64,000 bases of DNA, from positions 4,712,001 to 4,776,000 of the forward strand of contig NZ_CP035042.1 of the NCBI RefSeq assembly GCF_009834345.1, in the 5' to 3' direction. The notes under the pieces are model-generated. The model did no database searches and was not told where the DNA came from. It saw only the letters and a program-made list of their open reading frames with translations. The DNA is from Billgrantia tianxiuensis (GTDB lineage: Bacteria > Pseudomonadota > Gammaproteobacteria > Pseudomonadales > Halomonadaceae). Position numbers and translations under genes: made by a program. This document shows positions 1 through 20,462 of the stretch, piece by piece (within the stretch, counting starts at the first letter, position 1; each line of letters opens with the position of its first letter).

Positions 1-1866
<1,866 letters not shown>

Positions 1867-1893
1867 CTCGACCCTCCTCAGCCCGTGACCCGT

Positions 1894-3387
1894 TTACTGT
1901 TCGTTCTCGAACCAGGGCGCACGGGCAGTCATGATCAGTGCTGCAGCGCGCTCCTCGTCCATGTCCTCGATGTCCATCAAATCGTCGACGGACTGCTCGG
2001 CGAGGTCCTCCATGGTGACGATGCCCCGGCTCGCCAGGATGAAGGCCAGGTGACGCTCCATGCCGTCCATTTGCAGCAGGTCGTCGGCCGGCTGCGCACC
2101 ATCCAGCTCCTCCTCGGAGGCGATGGCCAGCGTCAGCAGTTCATCCTTGGCACGAGCACGCAGTTCTTCTACCAGTTCTTCATCGAGCTCCTCGATCTCG
2201 AGGATCTCCTCGAGGGGCACGTAGGCGATTTCCTCCAGCGTGGTGAAACCCTCCTCCACCAGCAGGCGAGCAAGGTCATCTTCGATATCGAGGTGCTGGA
2301 TGAAGTGCTCGACCAGGCTATCGATCTCCTGCTCGCGCTTGTCCTCCGCCTCGCCCTCGGTCATGACATTGATGCGCCAGCCGGTGAGTTCCGAAGCCAG
2401 ACGCACGTTCTGACCGCTGCGGCCAATGGCCTGGGCCAGGTTGTCCTCGGCCACGGCCACGTCCATGGCATGCGCATCCTCGTCGACCAGGATCGAAGCG
2501 ACGTCGGCCGGCGCCATGGCGTTGATGACGAGTTGGGCCGGATTGTCGTCCCACAGGATGATGTCGACCCGCTCGTTCTGCAGCTCGCTCGATACCGCCT
2601 GTACGCGGGAACCACGCATGCCGACGCAGGCGCCAACCGGATCGATGCGCCGGTCATTGGTCTTGACCGCGATCTTGGCTCGCGAGCCAGGGTCGCGCGC
2701 CGCGCCCTTGATCTCGATGAGCTGCTCGGCGATCTCCGGCACCTCGATCTTGAACAGCTCGATGATCAGTTCCGGGCAGGTACGCGACAGAATCAGCTGG
2801 GCGCCGCGCGCCTCGGCGTCGACCTTGACCAGCAGGGCGCGAACGCGGTCATTCATGCGGTAGCGCTCGCCGGGAATCATCTCGCTGCGCGGCAGGAACG
2901 CCTCGGCGTTGTCGCCCAGGTCGATGATCAGACCATCGCGAGTGGTCTTCTTGACGATGCCGGCGACCAGCTCGCCCTCGCGCTCGGCATACTGGCGAAC
3001 TACCTCGGCGCGCTCGGCCTCGCGCACCTTCTGCACGATGACCTGCTTGGCGGTCTGGGCAGCGATGCGGCCAAAGGCGGCGTTCTCGATCTGCTCCTCG
3101 ACCACGTCGCCCAGCTTGAGCGGCGGCTCGCGGCGCGCGGCGAAGGACTCCTTGATCTCGGCGTCGGGATTCTCGAACTCATCGTCTTCCACCACCTCCC
3201 AGCGGCGGAAGGTCTCGTAGTCGCCGGTGGTGCGGTCGATATGCACCCGCACGCTGACCTCGCGACCCTCGAAGCGCTTGCGCGATGCGCTGGCCAGCGC
3301 AGCTTCGACGGCTTCGAAGATGACATTACGGGGCACGCCCTTCTCGTTGGAGATCGCGTCGACGACCGTCAGAATTTCTTTACTCAT
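1894..3387 (-). CDS. nusA: transcription termination/antitermination factor NusA
   Basis: RNA polymerase-binding elongation factor acting in pausing, intrinsic termination and antitermination. The 497 aa match the full gammaproteobacterial length. Visible in order: an N-terminal RNAP-binding domain (starts [18 protein letters not shown]), an S1 domain around residues 135-200, and tandem KH domains with GMRGSRV near 260 and [14 protein letters not shown] near 330. Two C-terminal acidic helix-hairpin repeats ([15 protein letters not shown] and [15 protein letters not shown]) follow, as in E. coli. It lies between rimP (54 bp upstream) and infB, a conserved operon. Confidence 0.98.
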   Translation of the reverse strand: MSKEILTVVDAISNEKGVPRNVIFEAVEAALASASRKRFEGREVSVRVHIDRTTGDYETFRRWEVVEDDEFENPDAEIKESFAARREPPLKLGDVVEEQIENAAFGRIAAQTAKQVIVQKVREAERAEVVRQYAEREGELVAGIVKKTTRDGLIIDLGDNAEAFLPRSEMIPGERYRMNDRVRALLVKVDAEARGAQLILSRTCPELIIELFKIEVPEIAEQLIEIKGAARDPGSRAKIAVKTNDRRIDPVGACVGMRGSRVQAVSSELQNERVDIILWDDNPAQLVINAMAPADVASILVDEDAHAMDVAVAEDNLAQAIGRSGQNVRLASELTGWRINVMTEGEAEDKREQEIDSLVEHFIQHLDIEDDLARLLVEEGFTTLEEIAYVPLEEILEIEELDEELVEELRARAKDELLTLAIASEEELDGAQPADDLLQMDGMERHLAFILASRGIVTMEDLAEQSVDDLMDIEDMDEERAAALIMTARAPWFENEQ

Positions 3388-3440
3388 GCCTATGCCTCGC
3401 CAGAAAACCTGTTCTTGTGCACCAACCTTGGCCGGCGACT

Positions 3441-3902
3441 TCAGTCTTCGAATTGGGGTACCACCCGCGCCTGGTCAATGCTTTCGATAGGAAAACAGTA
3501 CTCTTCACCGTCGAGCCGCAGCAGCACTTCGTCTTCTTCGACGCCAGCCAGCAGCCCTTGGAACTTGCGCCGCCCATCGAACGGGACACGCAGCTTCAAG
3601 GCCACCTGGTGTCCAGCGAAGCGTGCGAACTGATCGAGGGTGAAGAGCGGACGATCCATGCCCGGCGACGACACCTCCAGGCGATACTCACCCGGAATGG
3701 GGTCTTCCACGTCGAGCACGGCACTGACCTGGCGACTGACGTCGGCGCAGTGATCCACGCTCACACCGTCGGCATGATCAATGTAGATCACCAACCGGGA
3801 GTGCTTGCCCTGGGGACGATAGTCGATCCCCCAGAGCTCGAATCCCATGGCGGTGACCACCGGTTCGATCAGCGCATGCAGCGCAGCGTCCTTGAGTGCC
3901 AC
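3441..3902 (-). CDS. rimP: ribosome maturation factor RimP
   Basis: Assists 30S subunit maturation. The frame extends upstream to 4055, but the start chosen is GTG at 3902. This is preceded at proper spacing by TAGGAG and gives a 153-aa protein beginning [16 protein letters not shown], the family's usual size and N-terminus. Conserved parts visible: [22 protein letters not shown], the [35 protein letters not shown] core, and the C-terminal SH3-like domain. First gene of rimP-nusA-infB, downstream of the initiator tRNA and its terminator. Confidence 0.95.
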   Translation of the reverse strand: MALKDAALHALIEPVVTAMGFELWGIDYRPQGKHSRLVIYIDHADGVSVDHCADVSRQVSAVLDVEDPIPGEYRLEVSSPGMDRPLFTLDQFARFAGHQVALKLRVPFDGRRKFQGLLAGVEEDEVLLRLDGEEYCFPIESIDQARVVPQFED

Positions 3903-4020
3903 AGAGAAAGCTCCTACAGCCGTTGCATCAGGCACCTGGCCGGGAGTGAACAGGAAAGCTAGGTGGCTGATTGGCGTTGCCCGGACAGCGCTGCCGACCA
4001 AGGGCCGACAGTATGCTGCT

Positions 4021-4048
4021 AACAAAAAGCCCCTTCGCAGGAAGGGGC
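4021..4048 (-). terminator. intrinsic terminator after the tRNA-fMet unit
   Basis: Eight-base-pair stem (GCCCCTTC/GAAGGGGC) with a four-base loop. Read on the minus strand it is followed by a run of five T and then GTT. It separates the tRNA transcript from rimP-nusA-infB, so the latter probably has its own promoter in 3910-4020 or depends on readthrough. Confidence 0.8.
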
Positions 4049-4114
4049 CTTTCACAAGAAACCTGTAGTACCATTTCCGACGCCATGCATCCTGCGGATA
4101 GCATGACCGGAAAA

Positions 4115-4191
<77 letters not shown>

Positions 4192-4323
4192 ACATTCCAG
4201 GTCGGCGATTGTAGGCGCGATGCCGGCTCGAGTCAAGGCGACCGCGAAGCCCTGCCTACCATCTTCCTGGTGCCAATCCTGCTTCTGACGACTCGCGATC
4301 GCATGTGATCGCAGCCTTTCAGA

Positions 4324-4410
4324 TGGTGCCGAAGGCGGGACTTGAACCCGCACGACCGTAAGGTCACTACCCCCTCAAGATAGCGTGTCTACCAATTCCA
4401 CCACTTCGGC
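4324..4410 (-). tRNA. tRNA-Leu (GAG)
   Basis: An 87-nt class II tRNA with a long variable arm, encoded CCA, acceptor GCCGAAG/CTTCGGC and anticodon loop CTTGAGG (anticodon GAG). It lies just downstream of secG, the position of leuU in E. coli. Confidence 0.97.
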
Positions 4411-4434
4411 TTGCTTGATTGCCGGAACCGCGAC

Positions 4435-4794
4435 TCAGTCGTCGCTTTCCTCCAGCACTGGCGCGGTATTATCCACATCGCGGGCATCGTCGTCAAGGGT
4501 CGGCAGACCGCGCTGCTGCTCGATCAGTCGCGCATCGGGAATGCCCGCCTCCGGTGCCTGACCCGCCTGGCTGGCAAAGTAGGCCAGGGTCAGCGAGGTG
4601 GCAAAGAAGGCTGCCGCCAGCACCGCCGTGGTACGCGACAGGAAACCGCCGGTGCCGCGCGAGCCGAACACGGTCTGAGAGGCGCCGCCGCCGAAGGCGG
4701 CACCGGCTTCGGCGCCCTTGCCCTGCTGCAGCAGGATAAGAACGACCAGGGCGATGGCGATCGCCACATGAATCATGAGAATGGCAACTTGCAT
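4435..4794 (-). CDS. secG: preprotein translocase subunit SecG
   Basis: Small inner-membrane subunit of the SecYEG channel. The 119 aa contain two membrane helices (about residues 3-20 and 53-74) joined by the glycine-rich loop GAEAGAAFGGGASQTVFGSRG that marks the family. An acidic C-terminal tail follows. It starts 4 bp after tpiA and is followed by tRNA-Leu, the same tpiA-secG-leuU order as in pseudomonads and relatives. Confidence 0.97.
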   Translation of the reverse strand: MQVAILMIHVAIAIALVVLILLQQGKGAEAGAAFGGGASQTVFGSRGTGGFLSRTTAVLAAAFFATSLTLAYFASQAGQAPEAGIPDARLIEQQRGLPTLDDDARDVDNTAPVLEESDD

Positions 4795-4798
4795 GGAT

Positions 4799-5548
4799 TC
4801 AACCTGCTGACTGACAAATGGCTAGGAAATCGTCGACCTTGAGCGAAGCGCCGCCCACCAGGCCGCCGTCGATGTCTGGCTGGGCCAACAGCTCAGCCGC
4901 GTTGCTGGCATTCATGCTGCCGCCGTACAGCAGGCGTAGGCCTGCCGCAAGCTCACGGTCGAAGCCGGCCTGATACTGCCGGATACCGGCCATGACCTCC
5001 TGGGCCTGCTGCGGCGTGGCCGTGCGCCCCGTACCGATGGCCCACACCGGCTCGTAGGCGATGACGACACGCGAGCGCTGGTCGGGCTCCAGGCGCGCCA
5101 TCACGTAACCCACCTGACGCAGCACCACGTCCATGGTCTGGCCGGCATCGCGCTCTTCCAGGGTCTCGCCCACGCAAAGGATCGGCGTGATGCCAACGTT
5201 CAGCGCGGCCAGCAGCCGGTCGAGCACGGCCTCGTCTCCTTCCCGGTAGAGCTGGCGTCGCTCCGAGTGGCCCGCCAAGGCATACTCGACGCCGAACTCC
5301 CTGAGCATGCGTCCGCTCACTTCGCCGGTATGCGCGCCGGAGTGCAGCGGATTCAGGGTCTGGGCGCCCAGGCGCAGCGGCGTCCCCTCGAAGGCCCGCC
5401 GCGCAGCGTCCAGATAAGGAAAGGGCGGCAGGACGGCCACGTCCAGCGATGCCGGCAGCCTCGCCTCGGCAAAGGCATGCCCGAACTCTTCGACCAGCGC
5501 GGCCGAACCGTTCATTTTCCAGTTCCCGGCGATCAGCGGCGTTCGCAT
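4799..5548 (-). CDS. tpiA: triosephosphate isomerase
   Basis: Cytosolic interconversion of dihydroxyacetone phosphate and glyceraldehyde 3-phosphate. The 249-aa TIM barrel has the catalytic set visible: N9/K11 (GNWKMN), H94 (AGHSERRQ) and E166 (AYEPVWAIGTG). The phosphate-gripping loop and LLYGGSMNASNAAEL are also present. The start ATG follows GGAGGACGC. It lies downstream of glmM and upstream of secG. Confidence 0.98.
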   Translation of the reverse strand: MRTPLIAGNWKMNGSAALVEEFGHAFAEARLPASLDVAVLPPFPYLDAARRAFEGTPLRLGAQTLNPLHSGAHTGEVSGRMLREFGVEYALAGHSERRQLYREGDEAVLDRLLAALNVGITPILCVGETLEERDAGQTMDVVLRQVGYVMARLEPDQRSRVVIAYEPVWAIGTGRTATPQQAQEVMAGIRQYQAGFDRELAAGLRLLYGGSMNASNAAELLAQPDIDGGLVGGASLKVDDFLAICQSAG

Positions 5549-5620
5549 GCTGCGTCCTCCGTCAAAGTGGAGCGAAATGGTATAGGAGGCGCCAGGTCAA
5601 GACAACCGCTGTCGCGGATG

Positions 5621-6970
5621 TCAACCCAGCTCACCCTCGACCTGGGCGGCAAGACGGCCGGCCAGGGCCTCGACGTCGAGGTGCGCCCGCCCCTCGACCA
5701 TCACCCGGATCAGCGGCTCGGTGCCCGAGGGGCGCAGCAGCACGCGCCCTTCGTCGCCCAGCTCAGCTTCCACGGCAGCCACGGCGTCCTTGACCGCCGG
5801 GCTCTCCATCAGCGCCTTGGCGTCGCTGCCCGGTGTCAGGCGCACGTTGACCAGTGCCTGGGGCACCTTTTCCAGCCCTGCAAGCAGGGCCTGCAACGGC
5901 TTGCCTTCGTTGACCATGATCGCCAGCACCTGCAGCGCCGAGACGATGCCGTCGCCAGTACTCTGCACGTCGGCACAGACGATATGACCGGAGGACTCGC
6001 CACCCAGCTGCCAGCCATTCTCCAACAGGCGCTCGACCACGTAGCGATCGCCCACCTTGACGCGCTCGAAGGGAATGTCCATCTGCTCGAGCGCCATGGC
6101 CAGGCCGAAGTTGGTCATCAGGGTGCCGACCACGCCGCCGACCAGTTGGCCGCGCTCATGCCGGTCGCGGGCGATCAGGTAGAGAATGTCGTCGCCGTCG
6201 ATCTCGCGGCCATCGGCATCCACCATCAGCACCCGGTCGCCGTCGCCGTCGAAGGCGATACCCAGGTCGGCGCCTTGCTGGATCACTGCGGCGCGCAGCG
6301 TCGCTGGCGAAGTCGAGCCCACTTCACGATTGATGTTGAGGCCATCTGGGCTGGCCCCGACCAGGCTGACCTCGGCGCCCAGCTCGCGGAAGACGCTGGG
6401 CGCGATGTGGTAGGTAGCGCCGTGGGCGCAATCCAGCACCATGCGCAGCCCATGCAGGCTGACCCGGTTGGGGATCGTCGACTTGCAGAACTCGATGTAG
6501 CGGCCGGCGGCGTCATCGATACGCATCGCCTTGCCCAGCTTGCCCGCCGCCACTGTGGTTAGCGGCTCGTCGAGCATCGCCTCGATCCGCTCCTCGAGCG
6601 CATCCGCGAGCTTGGTTCCCTCGGTGGAGAAGAACTTGATGCCATTGTCGGCAAAGGGGTTGTGCGAAGCCGAGATGACGATGCCAGCGTCGGCGCGGAA
6701 GGTCCGCGTGAGATAGGCAATGGCCGGGGTAGGCATCGGGCCGAGCAGCGCGACATCGACACCGGCGGCGGAGAGCCCTGCCTCGAGGGCCGACTCGAAC
6801 ATGTAGCCCGATATGCGTGTGTCCTTGCCGATCAGCACCCGGGCGCGCCCCGACTCGCGGGCCAGAACCCGGCCCATGGCCCAGCCCAGCTTGAGCATGA
6901 AGTCCGGCGTGATGGGGTACTCCCCGACCGTTCCGCGTATGCCATCCGTACCGAAGTATTTTCTAGTCAT
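5621..6970 (-). CDS. glmM: phosphoglucosamine mutase
   Basis: Converts glucosamine 6-phosphate to glucosamine 1-phosphate for peptidoglycan and LPS precursors. The 449 aa begin [13 protein letters not shown]. The phosphoserine loop [16 protein letters not shown] places the catalytic serine at residue 102; the metal loop FDGDGDR and sugar-phosphate loop [15 protein letters not shown] are intact. It overlaps the folP stop by 8 bp, so the two are translationally linked. Confidence 0.98.
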   Translation of the reverse strand: MTRKYFGTDGIRGTVGEYPITPDFMLKLGWAMGRVLARESGRARVLIGKDTRISGYMFESALEAGLSAAGVDVALLGPMPTPAIAYLTRTFRADAGIVISASHNPFADNGIKFFSTEGTKLADALEERIEAMLDEPLTTVAAGKLGKAMRIDDAAGRYIEFCKSTIPNRVSLHGLRMVLDCAHGATYHIAPSVFRELGAEVSLVGASPDGLNINREVGSTSPATLRAAVIQQGADLGIAFDGDGDRVLMVDADGREIDGDDILYLIARDRHERGQLVGGVVGTLMTNFGLAMALEQMDIPFERVKVGDRYVVERLLENGWQLGGESSGHIVCADVQSTGDGIVSALQVLAIMVNEGKPLQALLAGLEKVPQALVNVRLTPGSDAKALMESPAVKDAVAAVEAELGDEGRVLLRPSGTEPLIRVMVEGRAHLDVEALAGRLAAQVEGELG

Positions 6971-7829
6971 GCTCGCAGCCTTCCCTTAGCACGGCCCAGG
7001 TCATGTTCACCGCATCCATGACCGGGCCGACATCATGAACGCGAAGGATTCGGGCACCACGCTCGACCGCCAGCGACGCCAGCGCCAGTCCACCGGATAG
7101 GCGCTCCTCCACCGGCCGGCCCAGCACCTTGCCGATCAGGCTCTTGCGCGACAGACCCACCAGCAGCGGCAGCTCGAGCTCTGCCAGCCGTTCCATGCGC
7201 TTGAGCAGCCGCAGGTTGTGCTCGACGGTCTTGCCGAAGCCGAAACCGGGATCGATCAGCAGGCGTTCACGGCGCAGGCCGGCCGCCTCGCAGGCCGCCA
7301 CACGGGCGGCCAGAAAGCCATGCACCGCTTCCTCGATGGGCTCATCATAGCGGGGCGCTTGCTGCATGTCCTGCGGCTCGCCCTGCATGTGCATCAGGCA
7401 CACCGGCAACCCCGTACCGAGCGCCGCCTCCAGAGCACCTTCCCGCTGCAGGGCGCGCACGTCGTTGATCATGCCGGCGCCTAGCGCCGCGGCCTGGCGC
7501 ATCACATCGGGGTTGCTGGTGTCCACCGAGACCAGCGCGTCAAGCTCGCATACCAGGCGCTCGACCACCGGCGCCACTCGGTCCAGCTCCTGCTGGGTGG
7601 TGACCGGCTGCGATCCGGGGCGGGTCGATTCGCCGCCTACGTCGATGATCGCCGCCCCTTCCGCCAGCATGCGTTCGGCGTGGCGCAGGGCGTCGTCGAC
7701 GGCTATATGATGGCCACCGTCAGAGAAGGAATCGGGGGTGACATTGAGAATCCCCATGACACGGGGATAGGAGAGATCGAGGCGGTGCCGCCCACACGGC
7801 AGCCAGGTCGGTGAGGGTGTATCTGTCAT
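6963..7829 (-). CDS. folP: dihydropteroate synthase
   Basis: Condenses p-aminobenzoate with dihydropterin pyrophosphate in folate synthesis; the sulfonamide target. The 288 aa form a TIM barrel with [45 protein letters not shown] and GLSRKSLIG, all characteristic. It is downstream of ftsH and overlaps glmM by 8 bp, as in the E. coli ftsH-folP-glmM cluster. Confidence 0.98.
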   Translation of the reverse strand: MTDTPSPTWLPCGRHRLDLSYPRVMGILNVTPDSFSDGGHHIAVDDALRHAERMLAEGAAIIDVGGESTRPGSQPVTTQQELDRVAPVVERLVCELDALVSVDTSNPDVMRQAAALGAGMINDVRALQREGALEAALGTGLPVCLMHMQGEPQDMQQAPRYDEPIEEAVHGFLAARVAACEAAGLRRERLLIDPGFGFGKTVEHNLRLLKRMERLAELELPLLVGLSRKSLIGKVLGRPVEERLSGGLALASLAVERGARILRVHDVGPVMDAVNMTWAVLREGCEHD

Positions 7830-7872
7830 GTCATGAATCCTGTGGCGCAGGCCTGGGTCGTGCTTGTCTCAC

Positions 7873-7897
7873 GGCAAAGGCGCCCCGTTGGGGCGCC
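7873..7897 (-). terminator. weak hairpin terminator after ftsH
   Basis: Perfect 8-bp GC stem (GGCGCCCC/GGGGCGCC) with a GTT loop, followed on the minus strand by only TTTGCC. It sits between the ftsH stop and folP start and would at most attenuate readthrough. Confidence 0.4.
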
Positions 7898-7916
7898 TGA
7901 TGGCTTGCTGCGGTCA

Positions 7917-9920
<2,004 letters not shown>

Positions 9921-10156
9921 ATCGTTCAAGGGACCACCCTCATTGCAAGCATCTCTCGGCCGTAACGCCTGGCACTGTAGACCACAAGGAACCACAGTAT
10001 TGACCACAGGCGGGCCTGGCATGTTCCGCCGGCCGCCCAGCCTTCCTGACCCACACTGTGACACAGTTGGGCCGTGCTGTCCGGCCATTGCGCCGTTAGT
10101 CTGTCTCTATCGGACCAGCCGTGGCTGGTCGGGAAGCGTCGAGCCATCTTGTCGGC

Positions 10157-10846
10157 TCAGCCGCGAAATCCTTCCGCCAGCAGGTAGACTTCTCGCGAAC
10201 GGGCGCGGGAGGCCTCCGGCTTGCGCGTCACCACCTTGGTGAAGCTGCTGCGCAGCTCCTTCAGGTAGGCATCGAAACCTTCGCCCTGGAACACCTTGGC
10301 CAGGAAGCGTCCACCGGGTCGCAGCGTCTGGCGCGCCAGGTCCAGCGCCAGCTCCACCAGATACATCGCCTGGGGCTGGTCGATGGCGCTCATACCACTC
10401 ATGTTGGGGGCCATGTCGGACATCACAAGGTCCACCGGGCGTCCATCGAGGGCAGCGAGAATCGCCTCTAGCACGGCCTCTTCGGTGAAATCGCCCTGGA
10501 TGAACTCGACGCCGGCCAAGGCATCCATCTCGAGGATATCGGAGGCGATGACCAGCCCTTCCGGTCCTACACGGTCGGCTGCCACCTGACTCCAGCCGCC
10601 GGGGGCCGCGCCCAGATCGATCACGCTCATGCCGGGCTTGAACAGCCGGTCCTTTTCATCAAGCGCAAGCAGCTTGTAGCTGGCGCGACTGCGATAGCCA
10701 TCCTGCCAGCTCTGCTGGACGAAGCGATCATCGAAGTGCTCCTTGAGCCACGAGGCCGAACTCTTGCTGGCGCCATGCTTGCCGCCGCGCTGCCGACGTG
10801 ACGTATCGGACGCACCGCCGTGGGACGAGGAAGTGGATCGAGCCAC
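10157..10846 (-). CDS. rlmE: 23S rRNA 2'-O-ribose U2552 methyltransferase RlmE (FtsJ)
   Basis: Heat-shock rRNA methyltransferase acting on the 50S A-loop. The 229 aa start with a GTG preceded by AAGGTGATCT and a basic Ser/Gly-rich N-terminal tail. The Rossmann core has the SAM motif [13 protein letters not shown], the catalytic neighbourhood [11 protein letters not shown], and [15 protein letters not shown]. It is upstream of ftsH (236-bp gap) and divergent from yhbY, the standard arrangement. Confidence 0.97.
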   Translation of the reverse strand: MARSTSSSHGGASDTSRRQRGGKHGASKSSASWLKEHFDDRFVQQSWQDGYRSRASYKLLALDEKDRLFKPGMSVIDLGAAPGGWSQVAADRVGPEGLVIASDILEMDALAGVEFIQGDFTEEAVLEAILAALDGRPVDLVMSDMAPNMSGMSAIDQPQAMYLVELALDLARQTLRPGGRFLAKVFQGEGFDAYLKELRSSFTKVVTRKPEASRARSREVYLLAEGFRG

Positions 10847-11011
10847 AGATCACCTTGACTGAAGATTCCGAACCGCCGGCTGGAAGCACAGGCCGGGTTC
10901 GGTATGACGCGGAGCTGGCCAAGGCCTTGACCCAGGCCTGCCATGCTTTCGCCAGCGCGCATTTCACCGTACCATGACAGGTTACGCGCAACCGGGAAGA
11001 CGCAAGATACC

Positions 11012-11338
11012 ATGAGCTTGTCACAGGCACAAAAGAAAGCATTTCGCAGCATCGGCCACCACCTGAACCCGGTGGTGACGGTTTCGGAGAACGGCGTCTC
11101 CGAGGGCGTGCTGGCCGAACTCGAGCGGGCGCTCGCCGATCACGAACTGATCAAGGTGAAGCTGGCCTTGGCCGAGCGCGACGATCGCGCCGCGATGCTC
11201 GAGGAGCTGCTGGCCGCCAGTGGCGCCGAGCGCGTGCAGACCATCGGCAAGATGGCGCTGCTCTATCGCAGGAACCCTCAGGCCAACCCCAAGCTATCCA
11301 ACGTCAAGCGCTTCGAGAATCACCACGGGCGCCACTAG
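11012..11338 (+). CDS. yhbY: ribosome assembly RNA-binding protein YhbY (CRS1-YhbY)
   Basis: Small CRM-domain protein associated with pre-50S ribosomal particles. The frame opens earlier at 10943, but the family N-terminus is at ATG 11012 (MSLSQAQKKAFRSIGHHLNPVV), giving 108 aa. The CRM fold signature is visible: HHLNPVVTVSENGVSEGVL, then the ELIKVKLA strand and the GKMALLYRR end. It is divergent from rlmE and followed by a strong terminator. Confidence 0.95.
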   Translation: MSLSQAQKKAFRSIGHHLNPVVTVSENGVSEGVLAELERALADHELIKVKLALAERDDRAAMLEELLAASGAERVQTIGKMALLYRRNPQANPKLSNVKRFENHHGRH

Positions 11339-11390
11339 GCGCTGACGCGCCAGCGGCGAGCCCCGGGCTCCGGGCCGCGAGCAACTTCGC

Positions 11391-11422
11391 AAAAGCCCGC
11401 GACAAACTGTCGCGGGCTTTTT
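11391..11422. terminator. bidirectional intrinsic terminator between yhbY and greA
   Basis: Nine-base-pair stem (GCCCGCGAC/GTCGCGGGC) with loop AAACT, flanked by AAAA on one side and TTTTT on the other. It can stop the plus yhbY transcript and the minus greA transcript that converge here. Confidence 0.9.
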
Positions 11423-11425
11423 CTG

Positions 11426-11478
11426 GCTCGTAGCTCGTAGCTCGTAGCTCGTAGCTCGTAGCTCGTAGCTCGTAGCTC
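11426..11478. repeat. 7-bp tandem repeat GCTCGTA, seven full copies
   Basis: Seven perfect copies of GCTCGTA followed by a partial copy. The last bases lie in the greA stop region (stop at 11477-11479). On the greA strand the unit reads TACGAGC. A slippage-prone simple repeat directly between the greA stop and the terminator. Confidence 0.95.
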
Positions 11479-11949
11479 AGCGATGCTCGACGCTGGATAT
11501 CTCGTATTCGACCTCGCCACCCGGCGTGCTGACCACTACCACGTCGCCCTCCTCCTTGCCGATCAGGGCGCGGGCGATGGGTGAGGTGACCGAGATCTTG
11601 CCGGCCTTGATGTCGGCTTCGTCCTCGCCGACGATCTGGTAGCTCACCTCCTCGTCGTTGCCGAGATTGATCAGCTCGACAGTGACGCCGAAGATCACCT
11701 TGCCGGTCTGCGGCAGCTTGGTCACGTCGATCACCTGGGCATTGGAGAGCTTGCTCTCGATCTCCTGAATACGCCCTTCGATGAAACCTTGCTGCTCGCG
11801 AGCCGCGTGGTATTCGGCGTTCTCCTTGAGATCGCCGTGCTCACGGGCTTCAGCGATTGCCGCGATCACCTTGGGACGCGCCTCGCCCTTGAGCTCCTCG
11901 AGCTCCTTGCGCAGGCGTGCCTCGCCGGCAACGGTCATCGGGACCTTGT

Positions 11950-11953
<4 letters not shown>
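11477..11953 (-). CDS. greA: transcription elongation factor GreA
   Basis: Binds the RNA polymerase secondary channel and stimulates cleavage of backtracked RNA. The 158 aa begin [18 protein letters not shown], with an N-terminal coiled coil carrying the acidic tip ([18 protein letters not shown]). The C-terminal FKBP-like domain is [18 protein letters not shown]...GGEVEYEI. The start is set by GGAGCAACGCA and by an ATGA overlap with the carB stop. The usual carA-carB-greA order is kept. Confidence 0.97.
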
Positions 11954-15180
<3,227 letters not shown>

Positions 15181-15235
15181 GTCGGTTCCCGCGGCTGGAT
15201 TCGTTGAAATCAGGCGATAAGACGATGGGAGCCGC

Positions 15236-16396
15236 TCAGCGGCGCTCGCGCATCATCGTCACGAAGCGGTCGAACAGCGGCGACACGTCGCGCGGTCCGG
15301 GGCTCGCTTCCGGGTGCCCCTGGAAGCTGAAGGCCGGACGGTCGGTCAGCTCGATGCCCTGCAGCGTGCCGTCGAACAGCGAACGGTGAATGGCGCGCAC
15401 GTTGCCCGGCAGGCTCGCTTCGTCGACGGCGAAGCCGTGGTTCTGGCTGGTGATCATCACGTGGCCGGAGTCGAGGTCCTGCACCGGATGGTTGGCGCCA
15501 TGGTGACCGTGATTCATCTTTACGGTCTTGGCGCCGGCGGCCAGGGCCAGCAGCTGGTGGCCGAGGCAGATGCCGAACACCGGCACGTTGGTCTCGAGGA
15601 TCTCGCGGATCGCCGCAATGGCGTAGTCGCAGGGCTCGGGATCGCCGGGACCGTTGGCCAGCAGGATGCCGTCCGGGTTACGCGCCAGCACGTCGGCGGC
15701 CGGGGTCTGGGCCGGCACCACGGTGAGCCGGCAACCGCGCGAGGCCAGCATGCGCAGGATGTTGTACTTCACGCCATAGTCGTAGACCACCACGTGGAAG
15801 GGACGCTCGCTGCCACTGGCATCGACGTTGCCCTGGCCCAGCACCCACTCCGCCTCGTTCCACTCGTAGGCCTCGCGGCACGAGACCTCCTTGGCCAGGT
15901 CCATGCCCTTGAGCCCGGGGAACTCCCGCGCCACGGCCAGCGCCCGCTCAACGGCGTCGTCGCCCTCGGCTTCACTGCCGGCCAGGATCGCGCCGTTCTG
16001 GGCACCCTTGTCGCGCAGGATGCGAGTCAGGCGGCGGGTGTCGATATCGGCAATGCCGAGCACGTTCTGGCTCTTGAGGTAGTCGGAGAGCGACTGTTCG
16101 GAGCGGAAGTTGCTGGCAATCAGCGGCAGGTCGCGGATCACCAGCCCGGCGGCGGCGATCGAGCCCGACTCGACATCCTCGGCGTTGATGCCGGTGTTGC
16201 CGATGTGCGGGTAGGTCAGGGTCACGATCTGTCGGGTATAGGAGAGATCGGTGAGGATCTCCTGATAGCCGGTCATGGCCGTATTGAACACTACCTCGCC
16301 GCTGGTTTGCCCATCGGCGCCGATGGCGGTGCCGTGAAACACACTGCCGTCTTCCAGGGCCAGTATCGCGGGTCTGCTCAATGCGGGGCTGTTCAA
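15236..16396 (-). CDS. carA: carbamoyl-phosphate synthase small (glutaminase) subunit
   Basis: Glutamine amidotransferase subunit supplying ammonia to CarB. The 386 aa comprise the N-terminal CPSase small domain ([28 protein letters not shown]) and a class I glutaminase domain with the nucleophile in [10 protein letters not shown] and His/Glu in GHPEASPGP. The start codon is TTG, placed after a good GGGAGGACC ribosome site. The 241-bp upstream region contains a terminator that separates it from dapB. Confidence 0.97.
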   Translation of the reverse strand: MNSPALSRPAILALEDGSVFHGTAIGADGQTSGEVVFNTAMTGYQEILTDLSYTRQIVTLTYPHIGNTGINAEDVESGSIAAAGLVIRDLPLIASNFRSEQSLSDYLKSQNVLGIADIDTRRLTRILRDKGAQNGAILAGSEAEGDDAVERALAVAREFPGLKGMDLAKEVSCREAYEWNEAEWVLGQGNVDASGSERPFHVVVYDYGVKYNILRMLASRGCRLTVVPAQTPAADVLARNPDGILLANGPGDPEPCDYAIAAIREILETNVPVFGICLGHQLLALAAGAKTVKMNHGHHGANHPVQDLDSGHVMITSQNHGFAVDEASLPGNVRAIHRSLFDGTLQGIELTDRPAFSFQGHPEASPGPRDVSPLFDRFVTMMRERR

Positions 16397-16474
16397 GACA
16401 AGGTCCTCCCATGCTGATGCGAGCCTGAGGGGCGCAGGCTCGGCGGCTATCGTCGCGGCGACAGATTTGGCTCG

Positions 16475-16518
16475 TAAAAAAGCGGGACGAAGCCGATGGA
16501 ACCGGTTTCATCCCGCTT
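16475..16518 (-). terminator. intrinsic terminator between dapB and carA
   Basis: On the minus strand an 8-bp stem AAGCGGGA/TCCCGCTT encloses a structured loop of about 23 nt and ends in six T. It lies 120 bp past the dapB stop and 79 bp before carA. It probably ends the dapB transcript, but it could also act as a leader attenuator for carAB. Confidence 0.75.
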
Positions 16519-16637
16519 GTTGTCTCTGTTTGCTCGGGGCTGGCCACGCAACAAGCGCGCAGTTGGACTGCTGTATTTCAGGCGCCCGGCCAAAATTTTG
16601 GAGATGTTACAGGATTCTGCCCTTCTCGACCACCCCT

Positions 16638-19547
<2,910 letters not shown>

Positions 19548-19551
<4 letters not shown>

Positions 19552-20462
19552 CGAGCGTGGGCGTTCTCGCCGTTCTGACGCAGCAATAGGCCGATGGCGG
19601 CGAGCACCAGCGCACTGCCCGGTAGCCAGTGCCAGCCGATCTGCTCAGGCGCAGTGACAAACAGCAGCAGCATGGAAACGAAGGGCACCATGTAGCCGTA
19701 GGCGGTCACGGCGCCAGGCGTGAGTACCGCCGTGGCATGCTGCATCAGCCAGAAGGTGAGCGCACTGGAGAAGAGCCCGAGATAGACCACCAGGGCCAGA
19801 TCCTGCCAGCGCATGGAAAGGAGCTGGTTAGCGGGCTCGATGGCAAGACCCAGCAGGCCGATGGCGAGCCCGCCCAGGCCCAGGCTCCAGAAGGTGCGCA
19901 CCGCCGCCGATTCGGGCAGCCACTCCCGCGCCAGCCCCCACTTGCTCAGCACCGGATAGAGCGCCGACGACAGGCAGCCGAGGAAGAACACCGCCTCGCC
20001 GATACCCAGCTGCATGGCTTCGCCATGACTGCGCGCTTCGGCAAAGGCGAGCCCCAGGGCCCCCGTCGCGCCCAGGGCGAGGATGGCCGGCAGCTGCCAG
20101 CCCGGCCGCTCGACGCGAAAACCGAGCCCCAGCAGGTAAGCCAGTAGCGGCACGGTGACGTAGAGGGTGGCCATGGAGAGCGCGGTGGCGTGATGGGCGG
20201 CCCAGAACATGGCACCGAAGAAACCGGCCAGGCACAGCCCCATCAGCGTGTAGAGCGGCAGCAGTCGCCAGGCGGGCAGAAAATCGGACGAACGCCGCAC
20301 CAACCACCACAGCCCGGCGCAGGCAATGGCGAAGCGCAGCGCGGTGAGCGACAGCGGCGGCAACTCGCTCATCAGCCCCACGGCGGGAAACGACAGCCCC
20401 ACCAGCAGCGCCCACAGCAGCATGCCGAGGTGGGCGCGTCGGAGCGATGTCGGCGCGCTCAA
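19548..20462 (-). CDS. EamA/DMT-family transporter
   Basis: Inner-membrane drug/metabolite-type transporter with about ten predicted hydrophobic helices in two repeats. Recognisable parts are LTALRFAIACAGLWW in the first half and GAVTAYGYMVPFVSMLL in the second. The start is uncertain. TTG at 20462 overlaps the stop of the upstream DUF2218 gene and gives 304 aa; the first ATG in frame would fall inside helix 1. Its stop overlaps the convergent fusion gene. The substrate cannot be told from sequence. Confidence 0.85.

Noticed and set aside
11426..11478. CRISPR-like repeat array
   Set aside because: The unit is 7 bp, perfectly tandem and without spacers; no cas genes are present. It is a simple sequence repeat.
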